Shown: positions 1 to 14,085, counted from the first letter of the stretch. The stretch: DNA of 64,000 bases from Deinococcus aestuarii (GCF_018863415.1 NZ_JAHKSN010000010.1:1-64000); one strand, 5' to 3'. Made by a program: numbers and translations. The notes: generated by a model from the sequence alone, not told the origin.

Positions 1-166
1 ACCGTCTCGTCTCTCAGCGCTGGCCTCTCGGCCCGCACCGGACGTTGCATTCTCGCTCACACCTTCGCTTGTCATGCGGCTCGCCTCAACCGAGGCTCAG
101 AAAAGATACAGGCCATCTCCCTGGCTGTCAACCCCCGGGCCTTGGTCTTCGCTTGGAAGGGCGTGG

Positions 167-172
167 TACCCT
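167..172 (+). promoter_or_regulatory. -10 element of the moaDE gene
   Basis: TACCCT lies 6 nt before the ATG at 179, leaving room only for a leaderless transcript. TTGGTC at 142-147 is a possible -35. Confidence 0.5.
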
Positions 173-178
173 CCGGCC

Positions 179-853
179 ATGCAGGTCAAGGTGGTGTTTT
201 TCGCGCGCCTGAGGCGTGAATCGGGGCTGGCAACAACGAGCGCGGAGGTCCCGGGCGGCGCGACGGTGCGCGACCTGGCGACCCTGGTCGAGGCGCGGCA
301 TGGCCTCAGCCTGCGCGGCTGCATGGTGGCGGTCAACGAGACGTACGCCACACCGGACCAGACGTTGTTGCCCGGGGACGAGGTGGCCTTCCTTCCCCCG
401 GTGGCGGGAGGTTCCGAGGACGGGGTTCGGTGTGAGGTGGTGACCTCTCCCCTGTCGCTTGCCGAGGCCGACAGCTTTCTGGTTCGGCCGGAGCACGGGG
501 CGCAGGCGTACTTCGTGGGCACCGTCCGCTCGCCCAACCGGGGCAAGCAGGTGGAATTCATCGAGTATGAGGGGTACACCCCGATGGCCGAGAAGGTGAT
601 GCGTGAGGCCGCCGCCGAGGCACGCAGGCGGCATGGCGAACTGCGCATGGTCATCCAGCACCGCCTGGGCAAGCTCCTGCCCGGCGAGGCGAGCATCCTG
701 ATCGGCGTGGCGAGCCCGCACCGACGCGCCGCCCTGGAGGCGTGCGACTTCCTGATCGAGCATCTCAAGGTCCACCTCCCCGTCTGGAAGCACGAGGCGG
801 ACGAGGAGGGCGAGCACTGGGTGGACGGGCGGGCCGGGCATCCCACGCTCTGA
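179..853 (+). CDS. Fused molybdopterin synthase, MoaD-MoaE
   Basis: Molybdopterin synthase converts cyclic pyranopterin monophosphate to molybdopterin, using sulfur carried on the C-terminal Gly-Gly of the small subunit MoaD. This 224-residue chain holds both subunits. Residues 1-78 are a ubiquitin-like MoaD domain ending in PPVAGG (Gly77-Gly78). Residues ~85-224 are MoaE, with the catalytic-site segment LKVHLPVWKHE near residue 200. ATG at 179 was chosen because the MoaD fold begins there and a -10 element ends 6 nt upstream; the frame stays open further upstream but shows no family similarity. Because Gly-Gly is internal, the chain must be cleaved, or must act in another way, to form the thiocarboxylate. 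Mycobacterial MoaX is a known fusion of this kind that is processed. Confidence 0.93.
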   Translation: MQVKVVFFARLRRESGLATTSAEVPGGATVRDLATLVEARHGLSLRGCMVAVNETYATPDQTLLPGDEVAFLPPVAGGSEDGVRCEVVTSPLSLAEADSFLVRPEHGAQAYFVGTVRSPNRGKQVEFIEYEGYTPMAEKVMREAAAEARRRHGELRMVIQHRLGKLLPGEASILIGVASPHRRAALEACDFLIEHLKVHLPVWKHEADEEGEHWVDGRAGHPTL

Positions 854-882
854 GAGCGGGCCCTACCGGGGGAACGCCCGGC

Positions 883-1539
883 TCAGCGGGAGCGCGGCTG
901 CGGGTTGCTGCGGGCGTGCTCCTCGAAGTGGAGGTAGTACCGGCTTGCCAGCACGGCCATCAGCACCACGACGGCGCCCAGCACGGCAAGCTGGGGCCAG
1001 CCCGCCCGGCCGGTCACGAGCCCGTTGAACACGACGTGCAGCGTGATGCTCAGGAGCAGGCCGCGTGAGCGCCACCAGCGCCCGCCCCGCAGGTGCCGGC
1101 CCCCGAGGGCGTACCCCTGCGGGGCACTGAACAGCGCATGGGCCAGGGTGGTGAGGAGGGCGTGCCAGGTGGCGGCGGGGGTGCCGAACCCCAGGGTATA
1201 GGTGACGTTTTCCAGCAGGGCGAAGCCCAGGGCGGCGGTGACCGCATAGACCAGCCCGTCCATCGGCTCGTCGAAGGCGCGCTCGGTGGTCGCCGTGCTC
1301 GCCGCCAGGAACTTGGTGACCTCCTCGACCACCGCCGCCAGGAGCAAGGCGAGGAGCGCCGCGTCCAACCGCTGAAAGCTGCCCTCGAAGGCGGCGGAGA
1401 CGGCCCACGCCACCATGCCCCATGCGAAGGTGCGCGCGAGCAGCCAGGGCGGCTCGGGGTGGCGGTCGCGCCGCACAAAGAACCACAGCCACGCAAAGGT
1501 CAGCAGCACCGACGCGGCGAGCGGGAGGACGACCGACAC
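883..1539 (-). CDS. PrsW-family intramembrane metalloprotease
   Basis: A 218-residue multi-pass membrane protein. It carries the PrsW signature: EEVTK (EExxK) near residue 71, ALLEN with the second glutamate near residue 110, and histidines in the following helices (HALLTTLAHALF, then ITLHVVFNG). In Bacillus, PrsW starts cleavage of an anti-sigma factor; the substrate here is unknown. The GTG start at 1539 gives MSVVLPLAASVLL, a good first membrane helix. The gene follows ruvC by 13 nt on the same strand, so it is probably co-transcribed. It converges with moaDE. Confidence 0.85.
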   Translation of the reverse strand: MSVVLPLAASVLLTFAWLWFFVRRDRHPEPPWLLARTFAWGMVAWAVSAAFEGSFQRLDAALLALLLAAVVEEVTKFLAASTATTERAFDEPMDGLVYAVTAALGFALLENVTYTLGFGTPAATWHALLTTLAHALFSAPQGYALGGRHLRGGRWWRSRGLLLSITLHVVFNGLVTGRAGWPQLAVLGAVVVLMAVLASRYYLHFEEHARSNPQPRSR

Positions 1540-1552
1540 TTGGGGCCCCAGC

Positions 1553-2056
1553 CTAGCTGCGCACGAGTCGGGCGGCAGAGGCGGAGACCACGGACTGGTG
1601 GGCGAGGTGGGTCAGGGCCAGGGCGAGCGCGTCGGCGGCGTGGTTGTTGAACAGCTCGCCGAGGCCCAGGGACGCCTTGACCATGTAGATCACCTGCTCC
1701 TTGTCGGCGCGGCCCGTGCCCACCAGCGAGCGTTTGACCTGCATGGGGCCGTAGGCATGGACGGGCACCCCCGCCTGCGCGCACGCGAGCTGCACCACCC
1801 CGAAGGCCTGCCCGACCTTGAAGGCCACGTCGGCCTGGCGGCGCAGGATCTGGTCCTCGATGGCCACGGCGTCGGGCCGGTACTCGGCGAGGAGGCGGGA
1901 GACCTCCGAATGGAGGTACTGGAGGCGGCGCGGCATCACCCAGGCGCTCTCGGTGGTCAGGCAGATGTGGTGGAGGTGGCGGGCCTTGCGCACGTCCCCC
2001 TCCACCAGTCCCAGGCCGAGGTTCGCCAGGCCGGGGTCCACGCCGAGCACGATCAT
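1553..2056 (-). CDS. ruvC: Holliday junction endonuclease RuvC
   Basis: RuvC resolves Holliday junctions during recombinational repair. The 167-residue product starts MIVLGVDPG, containing the first catalytic aspartate (Asp7). AIEDQ near residue 66 supplies the second acid, and NNHAADALALALTH near residue 138 the last pair. The length is normal for the family. The ATG at 2056 was chosen because the conserved N-terminus begins there. TATCCT sits 6 nt upstream of it (2063-2068 on the minus strand), so the transcript is probably leaderless. First gene of a likely ruvC-prsW pair. Confidence 0.96.
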   Translation of the reverse strand: MIVLGVDPGLANLGLGLVEGDVRKARHLHHICLTTESAWVMPRRLQYLHSEVSRLLAEYRPDAVAIEDQILRRQADVAFKVGQAFGVVQLACAQAGVPVHAYGPMQVKRSLVGTGRADKEQVIYMVKASLGLGELFNNHAADALALALTHLAHQSVVSASAARLVRS

Positions 2057-2062
2057 GGGGGC

Positions 2063-2068
2063 AGGATA
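2063..2068 (-). promoter_or_regulatory. -10 element of ruvC
   Basis: TATCCT, read on the minus strand, ends 6 nt before the ruvC ATG. Confidence 0.5.
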
Positions 2069-2201
2069 GCAAGTTCCTGAAAAGCCGCCGGTGATTTTCC
2101 GCGTGCCGGACGACGTGTCCCGGGCCACAGACCGCAGACCGGCACGACAAACCGCCCGGCGGGGAGGCGCGGGCGGTGTGGGGCGGGAGGGCTCGGGCGC
2201 G

Positions 2202-2624
2202 TCAGTGGCTGCCGCAGCCACCGCTGCCCGCCCCGTCGGGGGACTGCGAGCCGTCGGTGCGGAAGGAGTGGCCGCAGCCGCAGGAGCTGGTGGCGTTGGG
2301 ATTGTGGACGGTGAAGCCGCCGCCCATCATGTTCTCCACGAAGTCCACCTCGCTGCCCAGCAGGAGGGGCAGGCTCATGCGGTCCACCACGAGCTTCACC
2401 CCACGGTCGACGACCACGGTGTCGCCTTCGAGCTCGCGGTCGTCAATCGCCATGCCGTACTGGTAGCCGCTGCATCCGCCACTCTTGATGAACACGCGGA
2501 CTCCGGCCTGTTCCTTGCCGCTCTGGGAGAGGATCGCCAGCGCCTTCTGGGCGCCGAATTCACTGATGGTGAGAGGACGGGCGGGCGCACCGTCTTGGAG
2601 GTTGGGGTTCAGGGTCGCCGTCAT
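2202..2624 (-). CDS. A-type iron-sulfur carrier (IscA/ErpA/SufA family)
   Basis: A-type carriers hold and deliver Fe-S clusters to target enzymes. The 140-residue protein has the three family cysteines: one in [10 protein letters not shown] near residue 55 and two in SSCGCGHSF near residue 118. The core [15 protein letters not shown] at residues 19-33 is typical of the fold. A C-terminal tail of about 20 residues rich in Gly and Ser ([17 protein letters not shown]) is unusual and adds a fourth cysteine. ATG at 2624 has TACGCT 6 nt upstream. No other isc or suf gene is adjacent. I cannot tell ErpA from SufA or IscA by sequence alone. Confidence 0.93.
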   Translation of the reverse strand: MTATLNPNLQDGAPARPLTISEFGAQKALAILSQSGKEQAGVRVFIKSGGCSGYQYGMAIDDRELEGDTVVVDRGVKLVVDRMSLPLLLGSEVDFVENMMGGGFTVHNPNATSSCGCGHSFRTDGSQSPDGAGSGGCGSH

Positions 2625-2630
2625 GCGTGA

Positions 2631-2636
2631 AGCGTA
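2631..2636 (-). promoter_or_regulatory. -10 element of the A-type carrier gene
   Basis: TACGCT on the minus strand, 6 nt before the ATG at 2624. Confidence 0.5.
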
Positions 2637-2729
2637 ACACCATTGGGGAAAGGAAAAAGTGCCCGGGAGGCAAACTCCGCCGCCTGCATAGCCAGCCCCC
2701 ACCCCTCGCCCCCGACCCGTCCATGAAGG

Positions 2730-2742
2730 ATGTCACTTACAT
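2730..2742. promoter_or_regulatory. RDRM-like palindrome (candidate DdrO site)
   Basis: ATGTCACTTACAT has ATGT/ACAT arms around a 5-nt centre. It matches the core of the Deinococcus radiation/desiccation response motif, TTATGTCATTGACATAA (ATGTCA and ACAT identical, outer TT and AA lost). It lies 31 nt before the ATG at 2774 and overlaps where a -35 would be. Seen: the palindrome. Inferred: repression by DdrO. Confidence 0.35.
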
Positions 2743-2761
2743 TCCTTGAGCGTGGCTGTAT

Positions 2762-2767
2762 TAAGAT
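2762..2767 (+). promoter_or_regulatory. -10 element of the 82-residue gene
   Basis: TAAGAT, 6 nt before the ATG at 2774. TTACAT at 2737-2742, inside the palindrome, is a possible -35 (19-nt spacer). Confidence 0.5.
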
Positions 2768-2773
2768 TGGGGT

Positions 2774-3022
2774 ATGACCAACCCCTACGCCGAGTGGTTC
2801 GAACAGCTCCGCGCGGAGTACGGTGAGCAGCTCGGGGCCATGCCGCTGCCCGAGGGCCTGCCCGAGCATCTGCGGACCCTGATCCGGGCGGGTGACGAGG
2901 ACGCCATCCAGTTTATGATCAAGCTCGCGTGGCAGTTCGGCGCCCAGGTCGGCTACGCGGCGGGCTCCAAGCACGAGGACGCCCGCAGCGTGGTGAGCCG
3001 CCCGAACCGCGTGCAGGCCTGA
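2774..3022 (+). CDS. Small conserved-looking protein, unknown function
   Basis: I do not recognise this 82-residue protein. It is acidic, has no signal peptide or membrane segment, and reads as one or two helical domains ([16 protein letters not shown]..., then [21 protein letters not shown]). Support for a real gene: a -10 element 6 nt before ATG, normal GC-rich third positions, its own hairpin terminator at 3042-3078, and a possible RDRM-like operator upstream. If the operator is real, the gene would belong to the radiation/desiccation regulon; that is inference only. Confidence 0.75.
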   Translation: MTNPYAEWFEQLRAEYGEQLGAMPLPEGLPEHLRTLIRAGDEDAIQFMIKLAWQFGAQVGYAAGSKHEDARSVVSRPNRVQA

Positions 3023-3041
3023 GCTTTTTCCCCGATCTTCG

Positions 3042-3078
3042 TCTCGCCTGGTCCCCCAAGGGGTCAGGCGAGATTTCT
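3042..3078 (+). terminator. Hairpin terminator after the 82-residue gene
   Basis: Stem TCTCGCCTG (3042-3050) pairs with CAGGCGAGA (3065-3073), extended inward by CCCC/GGGG, and is followed by TTTCTCG. Confidence 0.7.
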
Positions 3079-3119
3079 CGTGTCGGCACGTTCGTACCGG
3101 CGGGGTGGTGCCCTCTGCC

Positions 3120-4067
<948 letters not shown>

Positions 4068-4075
4068 GCAGGGGC

Positions 4076-4108
4076 ACGCCCCAGGTCCGCGGCCATGACC
4101 CGGGGCGT
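4076..4108. terminator. Hairpin between convergent genes
   Basis: ACGCCCC (4076-4082) pairs with GGGGCGT (4102-4108) between the stop codons of manA and the S41 peptidase gene. There is no T-run, so termination is plausible but not certain. Confidence 0.45.
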
Positions 4109-4122
4109 CAGACGACCCGCCG

Positions 4123-5448
4123 TCAGGGGCGCGAGCGGTCCTGATCCTGGGTGACCGTCGGGGCGGTGGAGAGGGCCTGGAGGCCGAGGTTGAGGAGGGT
4201 ATCCTGACCGCGCGTGAGGAGCCGGATGTCGGCCTCACCGCCGTCGTGGGCGACGTTGGGGGTCACGCGGACGGGGTAGGGGGTGCCGTCGGGCTTGGCG
4301 TAGTTGAGGATGGTGAGTTGCAGGGCGGCGTCCTCGCCCACCGGGAAGATGCGGGTGGCCGTGTTGCCGACGCCCGCCGTGGCCGCGCCGATCACGGGGC
4401 CGCGCGCGGCGTACTGGACCTCGTAGGCGAAAAACTCGCTGCACGAGGCGCTGCCCCGGTCCACGAGCACCGCGAGCGGCCCGGTCCAGAGCTGCGGGCT
4501 CTGCACCCCGCCCAGGCTGCGGCCGCCCTCGAAGCGCACCCCCCGGCTCACGCGGGTGGAGTCGTTCCCGTCCGCCCCACGCGCCACCCGCGTGAAGGCG
4601 GGCACAAAGGCACTCACCGAGCTGTCGCACTCGGCGAGGCTGCCCCCCGTGTTGCCGCGCAGGTCCACGATCAGGCCCTGAGCCCCGCGCCCGCGCGCCT
4701 CGCCCACGAGGTCGTGGACCCGCTGGGCGATGCCGCCGCCCGCCAGGAAGGTCGGGATGCGCAAGACGGCGACATTCTGGGCCGCCCCCGCGAAGCTCAG
4801 CCGGGGCAGGTCGCGGGTGGAGCTGTCCCGCGAGGTCAGCGGGACGGTCAGGGGCTGTCCCGCGCGCTCCAGCCCGAGATTCACCGTGCGGCCCGCGATC
4901 CGCGCCTCGCGCAGTCCCGCGAAGGTATACGGCTGGCCGTCGAGGGTGAGGATCACGTCCCCGCGTGTCAGGCCCGCCTCCTCGGCGGCGCTCGCGGGCA
5001 CGACCTCCAGCACCACCCGGTTCTCGCCGTCGAGGGGGGCGAGCTTGACCCCGAACTGGCGACGGTTGCCGCCCGTGGCGCTCGCCACGAAGTCCTGGAA
5101 GTCCTCGGGCGTCTGGAAGAAGCTGTGCTCGTCGCCGAGGGCGCTGAGTTCGGCCTCGATCACGGGGTAGGCCTTCTCGGCGGGGCAGATCAACGGCGTG
5201 GGCGCGCACACGGCGTCGAGCCGCGTCTGGTACTCCCGCCCCAGCGCCACCCGGTCCACGGTGGAGAGCCCGCCGTATTCCTGCTGGAGCAGGAGGTTGA
5301 CCTGATCGAAGGTCGCCTGGGCGGGCGAGGCGGGGGCCGCGCCCTGGGCTCCCGCCGCCGGGCCCAGCGGTCCGGTCGTGAGCAGGGTCGCGGCTGCGAG
5401 GAACACGGACAGGTGGGAGGCCGCACGGCGGCGTGTGGAGGGAATCAT
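4123..5448 (-). CDS. Secreted S41-family peptidase with PDZ domain
   Basis: A 441-residue exported protease-like protein. A Sec signal peptide occupies about residues 1-34 (arginines, then FLAAATLLTTG). A PDZ-like domain near residues 120-200 includes EEAGLTRGDVILTLDGQP. The tail-protease core follows, with VDLRGNTGGSLAECD and the nucleophile motif DRGSASCSEFFAY. In classical C-terminal processing peptidases a lysine follows in GxTxGKG; here the matching stretch is GAATAGVGNTAT, with Val in its place. The catalytic set may therefore differ from Ser/Lys. Start 5448 was preferred over 5460 because GAGGGG sits just upstream of it. Substrate unknown. Confidence 0.85.
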   Translation of the reverse strand: MIPSTRRRAASHLSVFLAAATLLTTGPLGPAAGAQGAAPASPAQATFDQVNLLLQQEYGGLSTVDRVALGREYQTRLDAVCAPTPLICPAEKAYPVIEAELSALGDEHSFFQTPEDFQDFVASATGGNRRQFGVKLAPLDGENRVVLEVVPASAAEEAGLTRGDVILTLDGQPYTFAGLREARIAGRTVNLGLERAGQPLTVPLTSRDSSTRDLPRLSFAGAAQNVAVLRIPTFLAGGGIAQRVHDLVGEARGRGAQGLIVDLRGNTGGSLAECDSSVSAFVPAFTRVARGADGNDSTRVSRGVRFEGGRSLGGVQSPQLWTGPLAVLVDRGSASCSEFFAYEVQYAARGPVIGAATAGVGNTATRIFPVGEDAALQLTILNYAKPDGTPYPVRVTPNVAHDGGEADIRLLTRGQDTLLNLGLQALSTAPTVTQDQDRSRP

Positions 5449-5645
5449 GGGTCCCCTCATTCTGCTCTGAACAGATGGGAAGTTGGTGGGCCGAAAAAGG
5501 CGCGTGAGTCACAAAAAAAGCCTTCAGCGGTCCGCGCTCAGCCGTCACTGCGCGGCGTTCTCTCCCCTCAGGCCGGGGTCCGAAGTGGGGGGTGAACCGG
5601 GACACGTCCGCCCTGAGCTGTTGGCGCTGGCTCCCTGCGGCTGAA

Positions 5646-5670
5646 AGCTGATCGCTGAGAGCTGACCGCT
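5646..5670. repeat. Short tandem repeat AGCTGAYCGCT
   Basis: Two imperfect copies, AGCTGATCGCTG and AGCTGACCGCT, lie just past the stop codon of the M20 gene, in a 223-nt spacer that otherwise shows no gene. It resembles short intergenic repeats of Deinococcus, but two copies are too few to assign a family. Confidence 0.35.
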
Positions 5671-5671
5671 C

Positions 5672-6757
5672 CTACGCCACCGGGCGGCGCTGGTAGAGGT
5701 CCACGATCCGGCGCAGGAAGCGCAGGCCGGGAGAAAGGCTGCTGGCCTGGACCCACTCGTCCTCGCGGTGGGCGTTGCCGCCGCGGTAGACGCCGACCGC
5801 GATGGCGGGCAGGGCGTGGGGGACGGCGGCGTTGGCGTCGGTGCTGCTCGACGCGAGGCGCAAGTCGGTGCGGTGCTCGGAGGCGGCGTCGCGGGCGAGG
5901 TCGAGGAGGGGCTCGGCCCCCAGGTCGCCGCCGGGGCGGTCGCCCACCCGTTCCAGGTGGACGTTCACCCCGACCTCGCGGGCGGCAGAGTGGATCGCCG
6001 CCTGCGCCCGCGCGTCGAGGTCGGCGAGGACCTGCGGATCGAGCGAGCGCAGGTCGAGGAGGAGGTCGGCACTCCCCGCGATGGAATTCACGCTCGTGCC
6101 CCCCGAGGCGAGGCCCACGTTGAGGGTGGTGCGCGGCGACAGGGGACGGCGCAGGGCGTACAGGGCGCTGATCGCCACGCCGAGCGCGTGCAGGGCGCTG
6201 GGGGCCTGGTCCCCCCAGGAGTGCCCGCCCGGCCCCAGGAAGACGGCCCGGTAACGCCGCACGCCCACGGCACGGGTAACCGCCACACCAAGGTAGCCGT
6301 CCACGGCGATGAAGGCCCCCAGTTCGGGGCGGTGCCGGGCGAGGAGGTGCTTGGCTCCGCGCAGGTCGCCCAGCCCCTCCTCGCCGACGTTGGCGGCCAC
6401 CCAGAGGGGGCGGCGCAGGGTGCCCTCCTGCCCGCGCAGGCCCTCCAAGAGGGCGGTCACGACCGCGAGGCTGGCGCTGTTGTCGCCGACGCCGGGGCCG
6501 ATCAGGCGGCCGCGCTCCTCGCGCACGGTCACGTCGGTGCCGCGGGCGAACACCGTGTCGAGGTGGGCGGCGAGGAGCAGGGCGGGGCGGCCCTCGGTGC
6601 CGGGGGGGGTCAGGCGGGTGAGGACGTTGCCCACCTCGTCGCGCTCGGTGCGGTAACCGAGGCCCCCCCACAGCTCGGCCATCAGCCCGGCGCGCGCCTC
6701 CTCCTCGAAGGTGGGGGCGGGCGTCTGCGCGATGCGCGTGAGGTACGAGAGGGGCAT
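5672..6757 (-). CDS. M20-family zinc metallopeptidase
   Basis: A 361-residue cytosolic di-zinc hydrolase (aminopeptidase/carboxypeptidase/deacylase family). Metal and catalytic motifs occur in order: LLLAAHLDTVF (His and Asp), GPGVGDNSASL (bridging Asp), NVGEEGLGD (catalytic Glu and ligand), then GPGGHSWGD for the lid-domain substrate histidine. The substrate cannot be named from sequence; family members act on di- and tripeptides or N-acyl amino acids. Start ATG 6757 gives MPLSYLTRIAQTPAPTFEE, a normal family N-terminus, and TACAAT lies 8 nt upstream. Confidence 0.9.
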   Translation of the reverse strand: MPLSYLTRIAQTPAPTFEEEARAGLMAELWGGLGYRTERDEVGNVLTRLTPPGTEGRPALLLAAHLDTVFARGTDVTVREERGRLIGPGVGDNSASLAVVTALLEGLRGQEGTLRRPLWVAANVGEEGLGDLRGAKHLLARHRPELGAFIAVDGYLGVAVTRAVGVRRYRAVFLGPGGHSWGDQAPSALHALGVAISALYALRRPLSPRTTLNVGLASGGTSVNSIAGSADLLLDLRSLDPQVLADLDARAQAAIHSAAREVGVNVHLERVGDRPGGDLGAEPLLDLARDAASEHRTDLRLASSSTDANAAVPHALPAIAVGVYRGGNAHREDEWVQASSLSPGLRFLRRIVDLYQRRPVA

Positions 6758-6765
6758 CGCGGGCG

Positions 6766-6771
6766 ATTGTA
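6766..6771 (-). promoter_or_regulatory. -10 element of the M20 peptidase gene
   Basis: TACAAT on the minus strand, 8 nt before the ATG at 6757. Confidence 0.5.
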
Positions 6772-6835
6772 GCGGCTGGGTTCGGCGCAAGGTCGCAACC
6801 CCTTCCCCCATCTCCCAGGGTGGGGAATGACGCAA

Positions 6836-6858
6836 CCCCCGGCCACATGAACCGGGGG
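6836..6858 (-). terminator. Hairpin after the EF-hand gene
   Basis: CCCCCGG (6836-6842) pairs with CCGGGGG (6852-6858) around a 9-nt loop. It is downstream of the minus-strand EF-hand gene. There is no U-run, so this is a moderate candidate. Confidence 0.45.
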
Positions 6859-6875
6859 CTCGGGAAGGAGTGAGG

Positions 6876-7301
6876 TCAGCGGCGCAGCATCCGGCTGCCG
6901 ATCATCCCGGCGAGGCCGACCAGCCCGGCCTTGACGAGCGGGTTGCTCAGGGCCCCGCCCTGGCCGAAGGCGGCCTCCAGCGGGCTGCGGCCATCCTGGG
7001 CGGGCGCCTGCGCCGTGCGGGTGTAGGCGTCGATCAGGTCGTCGTCGTCGTCGGGGCGGACATTTTGCACCGGGCTGTAGGGGCTTTGCACCATCGCGTC
7101 GCCCATCTGCCGCCGCTGGTCGGCGGGCATCTGCCCGAAATACTCGCGCATGATCTGCTGGCGCTCGTCGGGCGAGGCGTTTTGCATGTAGTCGTGGATG
7201 TAGGCGGCGGCCTCCTGTGGGCTGACCACGCCGTCCATGTTGGTGTCGCGGGGGTCGAGGCGGGCCATCTGCTCGTGGCGGTCACGTTGCTGGAAGAACA
7301 T
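6876..7301 (-). CDS. EF-hand-like protein with membrane-anchoring tail
   Basis: A 141-residue protein with one EF-hand-like calcium loop, DPRDTNMDGVVSPQEA (near residues 16-31), an acidic stretch DDDDDLIDAY in the middle, and a glycine-rich hydrophobic C-terminus (LVKAGLVGLAGMIGSRMLRR) that could sit in a membrane. Similar small calcium-loop proteins are common in Deinococcus, but I cannot assign a role. Start ATG 7301 is fixed by a strong ribosome site (GGAGGTGC just upstream). It is divergent from the CbiX-like gene. Confidence 0.8.
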   Translation of the reverse strand: MFFQQRDRHEQMARLDPRDTNMDGVVSPQEAAAYIHDYMQNASPDERQQIMREYFGQMPADQRRQMGDAMVQSPYSPVQNVRPDDDDDLIDAYTRTAQAPAQDGRSPLEAAFGQGGALSNPLVKAGLVGLAGMIGSRMLRR

Positions 7302-7455
7302 GGGAGCACCTCCTGTGGGGTGTCGGGGGAAGAGCGTGCGGACGCCTCTCAACCTACGCACCTCTTCGGGAGCGTGCGTGAGGGCACACTTCAGGGCGAT
7401 TTATCGGGCTCGGGCGAGCGGGTGAGGCGGGACAATCGCGCGCGGGGCGCCGCGT

Positions 7456-7461
7456 TAGATT
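7456..7461 (+). promoter_or_regulatory. -10 element of the CbiX-like gene
   Basis: TAGATT, 7 nt before the ATG at 7469. Confidence 0.5.
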
Positions 7462-7468
7462 GCCGGGT

Positions 7469-8884
<1,416 letters not shown>

Positions 8885-8964
8885 GGGACGGCAGGGAAGG
8901 TGGGGCCGTGGGGGGTCGGGGAGGCGAAAACATCTCCACTGACCCCTCACCCTCGGGTGAGAGA

Positions 8965-9780
<816 letters not shown>

Positions 9781-9824
9781 GGGCGGGTGGCCTGATCTCT
9801 TGTGGAGAACGGACGAACAGCAAG

Positions 9825-9850
9825 AAGACCCCGCCGTGTGCGGGGTTTTG
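9825..9850 (+). terminator. Intrinsic terminator
   Basis: CCCCGC (9829-9834), 5-nt loop, GCGGGG (9840-9845), then TTTTG. It is shared by the convergent membrane-protein and phosphoesterase genes, though the T-run favours the plus strand. Confidence 0.8.
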
Positions 9851-9887
9851 ATCTTTATCTACAAGCCACGCGCCAGGGGCGACAGGC

Positions 9888-10622
<735 letters not shown>

Positions 10623-10629
10623 GAGGGGC

Positions 10630-10635
10630 AGTTTA
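10630..10635 (-). promoter_or_regulatory. -10 element of the phosphoesterase gene
   Basis: TAAACT on the minus strand, 7 nt before the ATG at 10622. Confidence 0.5.
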
Positions 10636-10757
10636 GCCCAGGGGCTCAGGTCAACCGTAGCAGGCTGAAGGAAGGAATTAGGGGGAGGGGTTGGGGGTGA
10701 GACCCGGACCTCCGGTCCCTGCGTGTGCGGCTGCTCGCCTCTTTCCCGTGGGGCGGC

Positions 10758-11471
10758 TCAACCGCTGAACCAGAACACCACCCGCAGGTCGTCCGGGTCC
10801 TGCACCTGGGCACATAGGAAGGGCAGCGTCCTCTCCACGAAGGGGGCGACGGCCTCGGCGTAGGTCTCCTCCCACCGAAGGGAGGTAACGTAGACCCGGC
10901 CATCGCCCGCCGCCCGGTGCTCTGAGCGCGGCTCGCCCAGCGACAGCTCGATGAGGTGCGGCTCGCGCTTCAGGAGGGCATCCATCTCAGCATTACCGAT
11001 GTGGACGGCCTCCGGGTCCAGCACGGCGGCGGACCAGCTTCCCGGGCGGCCCTCCCGCCGGAACCGGGCGTACTCCACGGCGTCCACCTCCCCGTAGTGG
11101 GTCGTGCGCTGTTCTCAGTCGTACTCCAGCAACTCGCGCAGGGTGATCCAGGAGTGGCCGTAGTCCAGGCGGGTGCCGTCCTCATCCCCACCCGCCCGCC
11201 GGACCTCCGCCGACACGTCCCCCGGCAGGCCGCGCGGTGGGGAGATGGGGCGGTATCCCGTCCCGGTGCGGACTCCGGCAAAACCGACCCCGTTTCGCAC
11301 GTCGGCCAGGGTGGCGAAGAGGGCGGAGTTGCGGCCCAGTTGAGGGGGGCAGGCGAGGGAAGCGTCCGCTTCTTCCGTCATGTGGTCCCGGTCGGGAAGA
11401 GATTGGAAGACCCGCTCCACCCAGCGTCCGCCCTCCCAAACTTCGTAGGACTCGTAGATGTCGGTTCCCAC
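10758..11471 (-). pseudogene. Gene interrupted by an in-frame TGA
   Basis: One continuous minus-strand frame of 237 codons runs from ATG 11471 to 10758, with a single TGA at 11115-11117. The first part (118 residues) has MGTDIYESYEVWEGGRW, NSALFATLADVRNGVGFAG, PISPPRGLPGDVSAEVR and GHSWITLRELLEYD. The second resumes in the same frame with EQRTTHYGEVDAVEYARFR. The first part matches my memory of a phage- and plasmid-associated family starting MGTDIH, in which a tryptophan follows the LRELLxYD segment, so TGG to TGA is the simplest explanation. Function unknown. The downstream half could in principle restart at GTG 11087. Confidence 0.75.
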
Positions 11472-11477
11472 GCCTCC

Positions 11478-14000
<2,523 letters not shown>

Positions 14001-14072
14001 TGTGCCGCAGCCGTTCCGGAGCCGGGGTGAGCGACCCGGGTTGACACCCCGCCCCCACCCCCACCGCCGCGC

Positions 14073-14078
14073 TAAGCT
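14073..14078 (+). promoter_or_regulatory. -10 element of the DMT permease gene
   Basis: TAAGCT, 7 nt before the GTG at 14086. Confidence 0.5.
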
Positions 14079-14085
14079 CGCCCGC

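Noticed and set aside
1..178. A gene continuing from the left edge.
   Set aside because: No frame carries recognisable protein; one small GCCTC/GAGGC hairpin at 83-96 is all I see.
14041..14078. TTGACA (14041) as -35 of the DMT gene.
   Set aside because: Its spacing to the -10 box is 26 nt, too long for a working promoter.
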